This document shows, in pieces, positions 51,866 to 61,318 of a stretch of DNA of 64,000 nucleotides (its first letter is position 1; each line of letters starts with the position of its first letter). Under the pieces are notes generated by a model. That model searched no databases, had not been told where the DNA came from, and was given only the letters and a program-made list of their open reading frames with translations. Origin of the DNA: Chryseobacterium echinoideorum (GTDB lineage: Bacteria > Bacteroidota > Bacteroidia > Flavobacteriales > Weeksellaceae); NCBI RefSeq assembly GCF_007474535.1, contig NZ_VKNW01000004.1, forward strand, positions 186,001 through 250,000, given 5' to 3'. The position numbers and the translations under genes are program-made.

Positions 51866-52303
51866 ATGAACACCCAAAATTATCAGAATCACAGAAAATT
51901 TTATCTACCACATCACTTTATTTATCTTCCGCTGTTACTGGTGTTACAGGTTTACGGCATTTACAAAGCTCTGAAAAATGATGAAAACCAACTTGTATGG
52001 ATTTTATTTTCAGTTGTTATTTTTCTGCTGCTGTACTTATCTATTATGGTTCGTCAGCATTATGCTTTAGGATTACAAAACCGTCTGGTAAGACTAGAAT
52101 TTAAGCAAAGATATTTTGAGCTTTATGGAATAAGATCAGATGAAGCAGAAGAAAAACTAAGCTTCGGACAGATTGCTGCACTGCGTTTTGCTTACGATGA
52201 TGAATTTAAGGAACTCCTGAACAAGGCTTTAATAGAAAAAACTTCTGGTGATGAAATAAAAAAAGCCATTAAAAATTGGAAAGGAGATTACCACAGAATT
52301 TAA
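51866..52303 (+). CDS. DUF6526-family membrane protein
   Basis: 145 residues. The start NTQNYQNHRKFYLPHHFIYL leads into two TM helices (about 17-33 and 44-60), then ARLEFKQRYFELYG-type sequence (seen as LVRLEFKQRYFELYGIRSDE) and a helical cytoplasmic tail ending EIKKAIKNWKGDYHRI. This fits DUF6526, a Bacteroidota-specific family of unknown role. A small lipoprotein gene and topoisomerase IB follow on the same strand. Confidence 0.8.
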   Translation: MNTQNYQNHRKFYLPHHFIYLPLLLVLQVYGIYKALKNDENQLVWILFSVVIFLLLYLSIMVRQHYALGLQNRLVRLEFKQRYFELYGIRSDEAEEKLSFGQIAALRFAYDDEFKELLNKALIEKTSGDEIKKAIKNWKGDYHRI

Positions 52304-52398
52304 ATTATTAAATCAATAAAATTTTATTATCTGGAATAAATAACGATTATCATACACCCAATCAACCTGACTAAATTAAAACAATAAAATATTTACCT

Positions 52399-52566
52399 AT
52401 GAAAAAATTAACACTATTCAGTATTACCGTAATGAGTTTGATGCTTTTAACAAGTTGTGAAGCAGTAGAAACTATTTTCAAAGCAGGAATGTGGTGGGGA
52501 ATCATTCTGGTTGTCGGAGTTATAGGATTATTACTATGGCTATTTTCTAGGGGTAGAAACTCTTAA
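52399..52566 (+). CDS. Short lipoprotein with one C-terminal helix
   Basis: 55 residues, easily missed. The signal peptide with lipobox LTSC (Cys20) is followed by EAVETIFKAGMWWG and a hydrophobic helix (about 33-49, IILVVGVIGLLLWLF) ending SRGRNS. The body resembles small phosphatidate-cytidylyltransferase-like lipoproteins found in Flavobacteria. It is followed by topoisomerase IB after 11 bases. Coding is supported by a clean start, lipobox and stop. Confidence 0.7.
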   Translation: MKKLTLFSITVMSLMLLTSCEAVETIFKAGMWWGIILVVGVIGLLLWLFSRGRNS

Positions 52567-52577
52567 CCAATATTTTT

Positions 52578-53681
52578 ATGAATCAGCCGGAATTAGAAAT
52601 CATTTCTCATCTGAAGCCTTCAAAAATCATTAAAATTATGAAAGATCCGGTGGCTTCTGCAAAGGCGGTAAACCTTATCTATACCTCTGATGCAGAAACT
52701 GCCGGTATTATCCGAAAAAAAAGAGGAAAGAAATTTCAGTATTTTAAAGACGGAGAAAAAATCAAAAATAAGGAAGAGATTACCAGAATCAACAAACTCG
52801 TAATTCCTCCAGCATGGGAAAACGTATGGATCTGTGCTTTAGACAACGGTCATCTTCAGGCGACTGGTCTGGATGCCAGAAAAAGAAAGCAGTACCGTTA
52901 TCATCCGTTGTGGAGTGCTTTGAGAAATCATACTAAATTTTACCGTATGCTCCAGTTTGGATATGCTTTGCCGGAAATACGTCTTCATCTTGAAAAAGAT
53001 CTGGCTCTGAGAAATTTTGAAAAAAGAAAGATTTTAGCTCTAATCGTAAGTCTGATGCAGCGTACTAATATTCGTATCGGAAACAACATCTACGAAAAAC
53101 TGTACGGATCTTTCGGACTTACAACTCTGAAGGGGAAACATGTTAAAATCGAAGGGCAGAAAATAAGATTTTCATTTAAGGGAAAAAAAGGAGTAATGCA
53201 TGATGTAAGTCTTAAAAGCAAACGCCTTGCAAAGCTGATTATGAAATGTAAAGAGATTCCCGGCAAAGAACTTTTTCAGTATCTTGACAAAGAAGGAAAC
53301 AGACATACAATTGACTCCGGAATGGTCAACGAATACATTAAAGAAATCAGCGGAGAAGATTTTACTGCAAAAGATTTCAGAACATGGTCGGGAACTGTAA
53401 ATGCGCTTATTGCCTTCAAGGAAATCGGCTACGCAGAAAATAATAAAGAGTACAAGAAAAAAGTAAAAGAAGCTCTGGAAATTGTGGCCGAACATCTGGG
53501 AAATACGAGTACTGTGTGCAGAAAATACTATGTACATCCTTTGGTTATTAATCTTTATGAAAATAACACCATCAAGAAATACCTTGATGAACTGGAAGTT
53601 ATTGAAGAAAATGACGGTAAAGCAGACCTTACCCACGAAGAAAAACTGGTTCTGAAAATTTTGGAAACAGAGAAGATGTAA
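52578..53681 (+). CDS. DNA topoisomerase IB
   Basis: 367 residues, bacterial/poxvirus-like type IB enzyme that relaxes supercoils through a 3'-phosphotyrosine. The N-terminal domain has GKKFQYFKDGEKI and VIPPAWENVWIC. The catalytic domain carries RTNIRIGNNIYEKLYGSFGL (first Arg), KAKDFRTWSGTVNAL-like text (TAKDFRTWSGTVNALIAFKE) and nucleophile Tyr near 317-318 in VCRKYYVHP. Length is usual for the bacterial form. Confidence 0.95.
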   Translation: MNQPELEIISHLKPSKIIKIMKDPVASAKAVNLIYTSDAETAGIIRKKRGKKFQYFKDGEKIKNKEEITRINKLVIPPAWENVWICALDNGHLQATGLDARKRKQYRYHPLWSALRNHTKFYRMLQFGYALPEIRLHLEKDLALRNFEKRKILALIVSLMQRTNIRIGNNIYEKLYGSFGLTTLKGKHVKIEGQKIRFSFKGKKGVMHDVSLKSKRLAKLIMKCKEIPGKELFQYLDKEGNRHTIDSGMVNEYIKEISGEDFTAKDFRTWSGTVNALIAFKEIGYAENNKEYKKKVKEALEIVAEHLGNTSTVCRKYYVHPLVINLYENNTIKKYLDELEVIEENDGKADLTHEEKLVLKILETEKM

Positions 53682-53756
53682 GGAAAAATTCTAATATCTA
53701 AAATCATTATTACTCTATTATTAATTTTTGATGTATTTTTGGGTGGTAACCATTTT

Positions 53757-54158
53757 ATGATGAACTTTCCAATAATTAATATATCTGCTGAAAAATGGGA
53801 TGTAGGATATCTGCTTGAATATATTATTTTTGATGAATTTATATATTCTGATGACGAATCAATATTTAACCAATTTTATAGAAATCAACATTTTATTGAT
53901 TGTGACGGAAATATCTTTATTCCTGTTGGAAAATATGAATTGCAAGGAAAATGGAGACACTGGTTACGATTCATTCCCAATGTATGGAAGCGAGAAATTA
54001 TTTTTCAATCAACCAGAAAAAGCTGGTCAGTTGAAAAATTGCGAAAATATTTAATTGACCGAGTTTCAGAATTAGAAAAGAATAAGCATAGTGAAAAATG
54101 GCTGTCAGATTTGAGAGCAGCTAAAAATCATTCAGAACTGATAAACGGAAATCAATAA
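53757..54158 (+). CDS. Hypothetical protein
   Basis: 133 residues from the ATG at 53757 (a TTG at 53739 is less likely). Soluble, rich in aromatic residues and charge: EKWDVGYLLEYIIFDEFIYS, FIDCDGNIFIPVGKYELQGK, WRHWLRFIPNVWKREIIF. C-terminal helix with KLRKYLIDRVSELEKNK. No family recognised. It lies between topoisomerase IB and pruA without close spacing to either. Confidence 0.6.
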   Translation: MMNFPIINISAEKWDVGYLLEYIIFDEFIYSDDESIFNQFYRNQHFIDCDGNIFIPVGKYELQGKWRHWLRFIPNVWKREIIFQSTRKSWSVEKLRKYLIDRVSELEKNKHSEKWLSDLRAAKNHSELINGNQ

Positions 54159-54211
54159 TCAAAGATAATAGACTATTCATACTTTATAACATAATAAATT
54201 TTAAAATGTTG

Positions 54212-54219
54212 TAAATTTG
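54212..54219 (+). promoter_or_regulatory. -7 box of pruA
   Basis: TAAATTTG, exact match, 30 bases before the ATG at 54250. Confidence 0.65.
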
Positions 54220-54249
54220 TAAAAAAGCAAAAACAAACAATACAACGAT

Positions 54250-55875
54250 ATGTCAAAAGCAATTTCGCAAGTACCATTTGCAGTAAATGAGCCGGTAACT
54301 TCTTACGAACCGGGATCATCAGAAGTAAAATCACTTCTCGCTACTTACAAAAAAATGTGGTCTGAAAAGATTGAAATTCCAATGATTATTAATGGAAAAG
54401 AAGTAACCACAGGAGACAAAGTTCAGTTACAGTCTCCGCAGGATCATGCTCATGATTTCGGTTTTTATCATAAAGGAACTATGCAGCATGTGGATGATGC
54501 CATCAATGCAGCTTTAGCTGCAAAAAAACAATGGAACGAACTTGGCTGGGAACATCGTGCAGCGATTTTTCTGAAAGCAGCAGATCTTCTAGCCGGACCA
54601 TACAGAGATGTCATCAATGCAGCAACCATGATCGGACAGTCTAAAAATGTTCATCAGACTGAAATTGATGCCGCTTGCGAATTCATAGATTTTCTGAGAT
54701 TCAATGTAGAATTTATGACAGAAATGTATTCTGAGCAGCCGATTTCTGATGCAGGAATCTGGAACAGAGTAGAATACAGACCTTTAGAAGGTTTCTGCTT
54801 TGCGGTAACTCCGTTCAACTTTACAGCGATTTCAGGGAATTTACCAACTTGTATGGCAATGCTTGGAAACGTAGTGGTTTGGAAACCTTCTGACAAGCAG
54901 ATCTATTCTGCAAAAGTAATCATGGATGCTTTGACTGAAGCAGGACTTCCTGCAGGCGTGATCAACATGATTTTTACAGACGGAAAAGAAACTGCGGAAA
55001 AAGTTTTAGCACACAGAGATTTTGCAGGACTTCACTTTACAGGATCTACCAAAGTTTTTCAGGGAATGTGGAAAATGATCGGAGACAATATTCACAATTA
55101 CAGAACCTATCCAAGAATCGTAGGAGAAACGGGCGGAAAAGATTTCGTAATCGCTCATCCGTCTTCAAACGTAGAAGCAGTTGCAACAGCTTTGGTAAGA
55201 GGAGCTTTTGAATATCAGGGACAAAAATGTTCTGCAGCTTCCAGAGCTTACATTCCGAAATCTCTTTGGGCTGATGTGAAAAAAGTAATGGAAACTCAGA
55301 TTTCTTCTATAAAAGTAGGTTCTCCTGAAGATCCTTCAAACTTTGTGAATGCCGTAATTGATAAAAATTCTTTCGAAAAATGTAAAGGATATATCGACAG
55401 AGCCAATGCTTCCACCGAAGCCGAAGTAATCATCGGTGGAAAATGTGATGATTCTAAAGGCTGGTTCGTACATCCAACTGTAATTGAAACCAAAAATCCT
55501 CAGTATGAAAGTATGGTAGAAGAAATCTTCGGTCCAATTTTATCTGTTTACGTTTATGAAGACGAAAAATGGGCTGAAACTCTCAAATTGGTAGATTCTT
55601 CTTCTCCATATTCATTAACCGGTTCTGTTTTTGCGCAGGACAGATATGCTGTGAATGAAGCTTTCAAAGCATTGGAAAATGCATCCGGAAACTTTTACAT
55701 CAACGACAAACCAACCGGTGCTGTAGTCGGTCAACAGCCTTTCGGCGGAGGAAGAGCATCCGGAACAAACGACAAAGCAGGTTCTAAAATGAATTTACTG
55801 AGATGGACTTCCGTAAGATCAATTAAAGAAACTTTTGTTTCGCCAAAAGATCATAAATATCCATATCTTGGGTAA
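54250..55875 (+). CDS. pruA: L-glutamate gamma-semialdehyde dehydrogenase
   Basis: 541 residues, the family length for the single-function proline-catabolic enzyme that oxidises pyrroline-5-carboxylate/glutamate semialdehyde to glutamate with NAD+. Visible are the cofactor-binding FTGSTKVFQGMWKMIG, catalytic Glu in RIVGETGGKDFVIAHPSS, catalytic Cys in AFEYQGQKCSAASRAYIPKS and the C-terminal TGAVVGQQPFGGGRASGTND. It has its own promoter and terminator. Confidence 0.97.
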   Translation: MSKAISQVPFAVNEPVTSYEPGSSEVKSLLATYKKMWSEKIEIPMIINGKEVTTGDKVQLQSPQDHAHDFGFYHKGTMQHVDDAINAALAAKKQWNELGWEHRAAIFLKAADLLAGPYRDVINAATMIGQSKNVHQTEIDAACEFIDFLRFNVEFMTEMYSEQPISDAGIWNRVEYRPLEGFCFAVTPFNFTAISGNLPTCMAMLGNVVVWKPSDKQIYSAKVIMDALTEAGLPAGVINMIFTDGKETAEKVLAHRDFAGLHFTGSTKVFQGMWKMIGDNIHNYRTYPRIVGETGGKDFVIAHPSSNVEAVATALVRGAFEYQGQKCSAASRAYIPKSLWADVKKVMETQISSIKVGSPEDPSNFVNAVIDKNSFEKCKGYIDRANASTEAEVIIGGKCDDSKGWFVHPTVIETKNPQYESMVEEIFGPILSVYVYEDEKWAETLKLVDSSSPYSLTGSVFAQDRYAVNEAFKALENASGNFYINDKPTGAVVGQQPFGGGRASGTNDKAGSKMNLLRWTSVRSIKETFVSPKDHKYPYLG

Positions 55876-55902
55876 TAAATTATCATTAATAAATGATTTA
55901 AT

Positions 55903-55932
55903 AAAGCCTCGGAATTTCGGTTTCGGGGCTTT
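55903..55932 (+). terminator. pruA terminator
   Basis: AAAGCCTCG ... CGGGGCTTT (one G-T pair), 12-base loop, then TTGCTTTAAT; 27 bases past the stop. Confidence 0.75.
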
Positions 55933-55963
55933 TGCTTTAATAATTTCGCTGAAAGGATTAAAT

Positions 55964-55998
55964 GAAAAAAAGTGACTCCAGTAAGGAATCACTTTTTA
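55964..55998 (-). terminator. Terminator of the ABC transporter genes
   Basis: AAAAAGTGACTCC and a matching GGAATCACTTTTT with a 5-base loop and one mismatch; the minus strand ends in TTTTTTTCATT. It lies 23 bases past the permease stop. Confidence 0.8.
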
Positions 55999-56020
55999 TT
56001 TGAACAATATTTAAAAAATT

Positions 56021-56866
56021 TTACCAGTCTCTTTTCTTTAGAATCAGATAAGATCCCAAAATAAATAAGCCGCACCAAACCAAACAGGCAATCAGACTAT
56101 CAATCGGATAGGTAAACTCGTATTTCAAACCTAAGGCTTTAGCCATATTTAGTCTCAACATCGGATTAGGAATTAAACTTGACATACTTTCCAGAGGCAG
56201 TAGTTTACTAATAAAAAAGTCATTCTGAAGAATTTCATTTCGTTCTGCCGCCTGTGTTCCTTTTACTTTCATAAAGGTTTCAATTCCGCCAATGATACTT
56301 TCACCAACCCACAAGACAAAAAACGCCAAGAATACAAACATTGATTTTCTCAAAAGTATAGACAGAAACATCAGAAAGCAGAAGAAAGTAAATAGCTTAA
56401 GAAAATAGCTTCCGATAAAATACATTTCTTCATAGATTAAGGCTGAATCTGTTTTTGTAGAATAATTTAATCCTAAAAATAACGTAATCCCAAAAACAAG
56501 AACAGTAGAAATAATCGTAAAAACAGTAATAGTGAGAAGCTTCGAGCCGATAAACTCCTCTCTGCTCAAACCGTCTATTGTGTTTTGCTTAAACATTCTG
56601 TTGCTGAATTCCTGACAAATAGAAAATACGATGATAAAACCAAGGAAAATTTTAAGCAAAGCCACCGTCCAAGTCGTGAAATTCCAGATTTCAGGAAAGT
56701 TATACATTCCCTGCTCTTTCAGGTTAATGGTACTTCCAAATAATTCAAGATCTGCCAAACCCATAAAAAGGAAGATAATCAGGATGGCAAAATATATGAT
56801 TGTAAAGACCTTAAACGGAGTATAGTTAAGGTTTTTATAGTATTCTAATTTTAATAATTTCATCAT
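56021..56866 (-). CDS. ABC transporter permease (ABC-2 type)
   Basis: 281 residues with six TM segments (about 20-38, 66-84, 107-130, 150-180, 235-255, 262-275). Begins KLLKLEYYKNLNYTPFKVFT, the usual cytoplasmic start of Bacteroidota ABC-2 permeases that resemble bacitracin/lantibiotic export subunits (BcrB-like). It follows the ATPase gene by 2 bases. Exported compound unknown. Confidence 0.85.
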   Translation of the reverse strand: MMKLLKLEYYKNLNYTPFKVFTIIYFAILIIFLFMGLADLELFGSTINLKEQGMYNFPEIWNFTTWTVALLKIFLGFIIVFSICQEFSNRMFKQNTIDGLSREEFIGSKLLTITVFTIISTVLVFGITLFLGLNYSTKTDSALIYEEMYFIGSYFLKLFTFFCFLMFLSILLRKSMFVFLAFFVLWVGESIIGGIETFMKVKGTQAAERNEILQNDFFISKLLPLESMSSLIPNPMLRLNMAKALGLKYEFTYPIDSLIACLVWCGLFILGSYLILKKRDW

Positions 56867-56868
56867 GA

Positions 56869-57771
56869 TTAGTTATTGTTTTTTACAAGTTCAAGGAATT
56901 GATTTTCAAGAGATTTCTTTTTCTTTGCCAAATGAGAAAGGTAAATACCTTTTTCGGCAAGTTTTTGATTGAGGGCAGAAGCCGAAATTGAAGCATCATC
57001 ACGGATATAAGCTTTAATGATATCCCCTTCAGCAGAAACAGAGCTGAACCATTTCAATTCTTCCAAGGCACTCAAAAGGACGGTATTTTGATCTGCTTTT
57101 AATTCAAAAAAGCCCTGATTGCTGGTCATTTCATCTACTCTTCCGGAATAGATCGAATTTCCTTCTTTCAAAACAATCACATGGCTGCATATTTTTTCTA
57201 TCTCGTCCAAAAGATGACTTGCAATAATAATCGTAATTCCCTGCTTCGCAATACTTGCGATAATTTCTCTGATCTGGATAATTCCTTCAGGATCCAGTCC
57301 GTTGGTGGGCTCATCCAGAATCAGAACTTCAGGATTATTCAGCAAAGCTGATGCTATTGCCAAACGCTGCTTCATTCCCAGAGAAAAAGTTTTAAACTTG
57401 TCTTTTTTTCTTTCTAAAAGCTTAACGGTATTCAGCACTTCATCAATTCTTGATACGGGAGTTCCTTTGATTTCCGCAACAATTTTCAAGTTAGTTTCTG
57501 CGCTCAGATACGGATAAAAATTAGGCTGTTCTATGATTGCCCCGATTTTTTTCAGTGTTTCCGGATCAGTTCCTTTTTTGCCAAACCAAAACCAGTCACC
57601 ACTTGTAGGATTAATAGTGGAAAGCAGCATTCCGAATGTTGTAGATTTTCCACTTCCATTGGGACCGAGAAGCCCGTACACATTCCCTCTTTCTACATCG
57701 AAAGAAATATTGTTTACCACTACTCTTTTGAATTTTTTTGTCAGATTCTTTACTGATAAAACTTTTTCCAT
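56869..57771 (-). CDS. ABC transporter ATP-binding protein
   Basis: 300 residues from the ATG at 57771; the frame is open to 57801 but EKVLSVKNLTKKFKRVVVNN is the family start. Walker A GLLGPNGSGKSTT (about 36-48), signature FSLGMKQRLAIASALL (about 130-145), Walker B VLILDEPTNGLDPEG and switch His in ASHLLDEIEK. The C-terminal 90 residues form the regulatory extension of BcrA/CcmA-like ATPases. Works with the permease encoded next. Confidence 0.94.
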   Translation of the reverse strand: MEKVLSVKNLTKKFKRVVVNNISFDVERGNVYGLLGPNGSGKSTTFGMLLSTINPTSGDWFWFGKKGTDPETLKKIGAIIEQPNFYPYLSAETNLKIVAEIKGTPVSRIDEVLNTVKLLERKKDKFKTFSLGMKQRLAIASALLNNPEVLILDEPTNGLDPEGIIQIREIIASIAKQGITIIIASHLLDEIEKICSHVIVLKEGNSIYSGRVDEMTSNQGFFELKADQNTVLLSALEELKWFSSVSAEGDIIKAYIRDDASISASALNQKLAEKGIYLSHLAKKKKSLENQFLELVKNNN

Positions 57772-58032
57772 GTAAATTGAGTTATATCTAAAAAGTCTCA
57801 TATTTACATCGTTTGTTACAAAAAATGCAAATTATTATCAATAATTAAAAAAGCCATATTCTTAAGATAAAAGCGCATTATTCAGAATATCTTTGATTTG
57901 AGGCTTATCTTTAGATCAGGCATTTTAAATTAAAGCTGTTTACTGATTAAAATTAAGCTTAGCCAAACACTTTACAGGTAAGTCTATAAAAACTGCAGTA
58001 CTCAACGCTCTTATTTTTTAATCAAAAAAACG

Positions 58033-58040
58033 TAACTTTG
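58033..58040 (+). promoter_or_regulatory. -7 box of hpt
   Basis: TAACTTTG, an exact match, 18 bases before the ATG at 58059. Because the in-frame TTG at 58038 lies in this box it cannot be the start. Confidence 0.65.
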
Positions 58041-58058
58041 CAGCCTACGAAAAATTTT

Positions 58059-58613
58059 ATGGAAAGTATTCAAGTACACGACAAAACTTTTGTACCCTAT
58101 TTAAAGGACGCCGAAATTCAGGAAATCGTAAAAGCAACCGCTTTAAAAATATACGAAGACTACAAAGATGAAACACCTGTTTTCATTGGAGTTTTAAATG
58201 GTGTCATCATGTTTTTTTCAGATCTTTTGAAACATTATCCGGGTCCTTGCGAGATTGCATTTATCCAGATGAGTTCTTATGCAGGAACAGAGTCTACCGG
58301 TATTGTTTACCAGAAAATGGAACTTACCAAAGATGTAAAAGACCGCCACATTATTCTGGTAGAAGATATTGTGGATACAGGAAATACGGTTGAAAGTCTT
58401 TTCAAATATTTTAAAGAAACACAGCGTCCGAAGTCAGTAAAATTAGCTTCATTTTTATTAAAACCTGAAGTATATAAGAAAGATTTTAAGCTTGATTATA
58501 TCGGAAAAGAAATTCCGAACAAATTTGTTCTAGGCTACGGATTAGATTATGATGAGTTGGGTAGAAACTTACCGAATTTGTATCAATTGCAAGACGGACA
58601 AATCAATCATTAA
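58059..58613 (+). CDS. hpt: Hypoxanthine phosphoribosyltransferase
   Basis: 184 residues from the ATG at 58059. Salvages hypoxanthine (and guanine) with PRPP. The PRPP motif is HIILVEDIVDTGNTVESLF (about 100-118); the hood region has PVFIGVLNGVIMFFSDLLKH and the C-terminal loop KFVLGYGLDYDELGRNLPNL. Followed by adk and obgE on the same strand, separated by repeat-bearing gaps of about 127 and 79 bases. Confidence 0.95.
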   Translation: MESIQVHDKTFVPYLKDAEIQEIVKATALKIYEDYKDETPVFIGVLNGVIMFFSDLLKHYPGPCEIAFIQMSSYAGTESTGIVYQKMELTKDVKDRHIILVEDIVDTGNTVESLFKYFKETQRPKSVKLASFLLKPEVYKKDFKLDYIGKEIPNKFVLGYGLDYDELGRNLPNLYQLQDGQINH

Positions 58614-58616
58614 ATT

Positions 58617-58735
58617 GCTATTAGCTTTTAGCTTTTGGCTATTAGCTTTTAAAAATTATATCTAAATAAAAAGTAATTATTAATTTAAAAATGCTAAGAG
58701 CAAGAAGCCAACAGCCAATTGCCAACAGCGAAACC
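58617..58735 (+). repeat. Repeat-bearing gap between hpt and adk
   Basis: GCTATTAGCTTTT occurs at 58617 and 58638 with AGCTTTTGGC between; further on comes AAGCCAACAGCCAATTGCC, partly complementary (GGCTATTAGC/GCCAACAGCC). The mRNA could fold across the gap. This type of spacer looks like a dispersed intergenic repeat of the group. Confidence 0.45.
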
Positions 58736-58740
58736 ACATT

Positions 58741-59319
58741 ATGATAAACATTGTTCTGTTTGGTCCTCCGGGAAGCGGAAAAGGCACACAAGCTCAAAAT
58801 CTGATTGAGAAATTTAATCTGAAGCAGATTTCAACAGGCGATCTTTTCAGATTCAATATGAAAAATGATACTGAACTTGGAAAACTGGCAAAATCTTACA
58901 TCGACAAAGGAGAGCTGGTTCCGGATCAGGTAACTACAGATATGCTGATTGATGAGATCAGAAAACCTACTGATGCAGCAGGATTTATTTTTGATGGTTA
59001 TCCGAGAACAGCAGTTCAGACAGAAGCTTTGGAAAAAATTGTAAAAGAAGAGCTGAATGATGAGATTGATGTTTGTCTTTCTTTAGTTGTTGAAGATTCA
59101 ATTTTAGTTGAAAGGCTTCTAAAAAGAGGTGAAATCAGCGGAAGATCAGACGACAGCAATGTAGAAATCATCGAAAACAGAATAAAAGAATACTACACAA
59201 AAACAGCAGAAGTAGCCGAGTTGTACAAACAACAAGGAAAATATGTAGAAATCAACGGTGTCGGAGACATCAACGAAATCTCTGAAAAACTTTTTGCTGA
59301 AGTAGAGAAAGTAAAATAG
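58741..59319 (+). CDS. adk: Adenylate kinase
   Basis: 192 residues, the short form without the zinc-type lid. GPPGSGKGTQAQNLIEKF (P-loop, about 7-24), the NMP-binding QISTGDLFRFN and FDGYPRTAVQTEAL, and a brief lid RLLKRGEISGRSDDS. Keeps ATP, ADP and AMP in balance. The family start INIVLFGPPGSGKG fits the ATG at 58741. Confidence 0.97.
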   Translation: MINIVLFGPPGSGKGTQAQNLIEKFNLKQISTGDLFRFNMKNDTELGKLAKSYIDKGELVPDQVTTDMLIDEIRKPTDAAGFIFDGYPRTAVQTEALEKIVKEELNDEIDVCLSLVVEDSILVERLLKRGEISGRSDDSNVEIIENRIKEYYTKTAEVAELYKQQGKYVEINGVGDINEISEKLFAEVEKVK

Positions 59320-59323
59320 TTAA

Positions 59324-59395
59324 AAGTTATGAGTGATGGGTTATAGTTTTCCAATTCATAGCTCATAATTCATAACTCATAACTCATAATTATAA
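59324..59395 (+). repeat. Repeat-bearing gap between adk and obgE
   Basis: Copies of ACTCATA/ATTCATA follow each other (59359-59390), and AGTTATGAGT at the left (59325-59334) is their complement, so a hairpin is possible. A second dispersed repeat type, different from the one at 58617. Confidence 0.5.
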
Positions 59396-59398
59396 AAA

Positions 59399-60382
59399 AT
59401 GTCAAATTTTGTAGATTACGTAAAGATTCATTGTAAAAGCGGTCACGGAGGTGCAGGTTCTGCCCATCTTCGCCGTGAAAAATACATTCCCAAAGGCGGA
59501 CCCGATGGAGGAGACGGTGGTCGAGGCGGTCATGTGATCATGAAAGGAAATGCTAATGAATGGACTTTACTTCCTTTGCGATATACTCGTCATGTGAAAG
59601 CCGAACGTGGGGAAAACGGCGGGAAAAATCAGCTTACAGGAGCTTATGGAGCCGATGTATATATTGAAGTTCCTATTGGTACGATCGCTAAAAACGAAGA
59701 TGGCGAAATCATCGGTGAAATCCTTGAAGATGGTCAGGAAATCATTCTGATGGAAGGCGGAATGGGCGGAAAAGGAAATGAACACTTCAAATCTTCTACC
59801 AACCAGACTCCCCGATTTGCACAGCCGGGAATGGAGGGGCAGGAAGGTTATGTAGTTTTTGAGCTTAAAATTCTGGCAGATGTAGGTTTGGTAGGATTTC
59901 CCAATGCCGGAAAATCTACGCTTTTATCCTCTGTTTCTGCCGCAAAACCTAAAATTGCCAATTACGCATTCACCACTTTAACACCCAATCTGGGAATTGT
60001 GGATTACAGAAATTACAAATCTTTTGTAATGGCAGATATTCCGGGAATTATTGAAGGGGCAGCTGAAGGAAAGGGTTTAGGACACCGTTTTTTAAGACAT
60101 ATTGAAAGAAATTCAATCTTATTATTTCTGATTCCGGCAGATTCCGAAGATCATTTCCAGGAGTTTAAGATTCTGGAAAATGAGCTGAAAGAATATAATC
60201 CTGAACTTTTGGATAAAGATTTTATTATTTCAGTTTCCAAATCTGATCTTTTGGATGATGAGCTGAAAAAAGAAGTTTCTGCAGAATTTCCCGAAAACCG
60301 AAAGCCGTTGTTTTTCTCAGGAGTTACCGGAGAAGGATTGATGGAGCTGAAAGATGCCATCTGGAAAAGACTTCACGGATAG
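59399..60382 (+). CDS. obgE: Obg-family GTPase
   Basis: 327 residues, two domains. The glycine-rich OBG fold (1-158) reads [20 protein letters not shown] and [19 protein letters not shown]. The GTPase domain (160-327) has [12 protein letters not shown] (G1), FTTLTPNLG (G2), [20 protein letters not shown] (G3) and SVSKSDLL (G4). It acts in 50S assembly and stress control. It lacks the variable C-terminal OCT domain, as usual in this phylum. Confidence 0.97.
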   Translation: MSNFVDYVKIHCKSGHGGAGSAHLRREKYIPKGGPDGGDGGRGGHVIMKGNANEWTLLPLRYTRHVKAERGENGGKNQLTGAYGADVYIEVPIGTIAKNEDGEIIGEILEDGQEIILMEGGMGGKGNEHFKSSTNQTPRFAQPGMEGQEGYVVFELKILADVGLVGFPNAGKSTLLSSVSAAKPKIANYAFTTLTPNLGIVDYRNYKSFVMADIPGIIEGAAEGKGLGHRFLRHIERNSILLFLIPADSEDHFQEFKILENELKEYNPELLDKDFIISVSKSDLLDDELKKEVSAEFPENRKPLFFSGVTGEGLMELKDAIWKRLHG

Positions 60383-60421
60383 AAATAAATGATTGATTTC
60401 ATTTAAATTAAATAAAAAGCA

Positions 60422-60448
60422 AAAGGAGAAATATCATGTTTCTCCTTT
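60422..60448. terminator. Terminator between convergent obgE and methyltransferase genes
   Basis: AAAGGAGAAA, 7-base loop, exact complement, then ATTTTTTAC on the plus strand; on the minus strand the tail is TGCTTTTTATT. It overlaps the last bases of the methyltransferase stop (60447-60449) and serves both directions. Confidence 0.8.
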
Positions 60449-61178
60449 ATTTTTTACAGACAATTACAACTTCATTTTTCGTAAACCCTTGATAACTATC
60501 CTCATCAAAAACTTTCACTTCGGTTTTAAATCCTGCATTTTGCAGCCGTTCTTTTAAACCGGAAACCGAATAAATTCTCACATGATCTTCCTGTCCGAAA
60601 TGTTTCAGACGATCTTCCGGAGAAACAATATTATAGTTTTCATAGATCTCACCTTCCTTAAAAGGAGTCTGAATCAAAACTGCTCCCTCCTTTTTCAGGG
60701 CACGGTACAATTCGCTCATTGCTTTTTTATCATCAGTAATATGTTCCAGAATATGATAACATACAATGAGATCAAACTTTTCGTTTTCAGCTTCTATATT
60801 GGTGATATCAAACTGATAATCAGAAAGAAATTCATTTTCAAAATCAGTGGGATAATAAAAAATATCACTTCTTTTTTTCCATTTTTTATACAGCATTCTA
60901 GAAGGTGAAAAATCCAGAAAAGTCATCCCGGAATTTAAAAATTCATGTTCCAAAAGCTGACTGAGTCTTCTCGTTCTGGGTAAGCTTCCACAAACAGGAC
61001 AGATAAGCTGACCGTTTTGCAGTTCTGCAAACTTCCTAAGCTTTGTAGAGCAGATAATACATTCGTGATTTTTCCCGTGATAAAAAGGCTTGAGAAGCTT
61101 TCTGAAATTATCTTCATTCTTGATGAGAATTTTTATTGAAATGATATTCTTTACAACTGATTTTAAGAAATTATACAT
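60447..61178 (-). CDS. Class I SAM methyltransferase with N-terminal zinc-ribbon-like motif
   Basis: 243 residues. Residues 38-75 contain HECIICSTKLRKF and LICPVCGSLPRTRRL, two CxxC pairs that probably bind zinc. The methyltransferase core (about 85-230) shows FLDFSPSRMLYKKW, FDITNIEAENEKFDLIVCYH (motif II/III) and HILEHITDDKKAMSELYRAL, the type 11 pattern. Substrate unknown; similar proteins occur near glycan or lipid genes. Stands alone. Confidence 0.87.
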   Translation of the reverse strand: MYNFLKSVVKNIISIKILIKNEDNFRKLLKPFYHGKNHECIICSTKLRKFAELQNGQLICPVCGSLPRTRRLSQLLEHEFLNSGMTFLDFSPSRMLYKKWKKRSDIFYYPTDFENEFLSDYQFDITNIEAENEKFDLIVCYHILEHITDDKKAMSELYRALKKEGAVLIQTPFKEGEIYENYNIVSPEDRLKHFGQEDHVRIYSVSGLKERLQNAGFKTEVKVFDEDSYQGFTKNEVVIVCKK

Positions 61179-61318
61179 GAAATAATTTTTCTGACTTCAA
61201 AATAACAAAAATTTATACGAATTCTCTTATCTAAAAAGAATCTGCCACCAAAATAATAATTTGTAAAGCATCATCTGTTTTTTGGAATAACTATTGAAAG
61301 ACTTTAGAAAATTTTACA

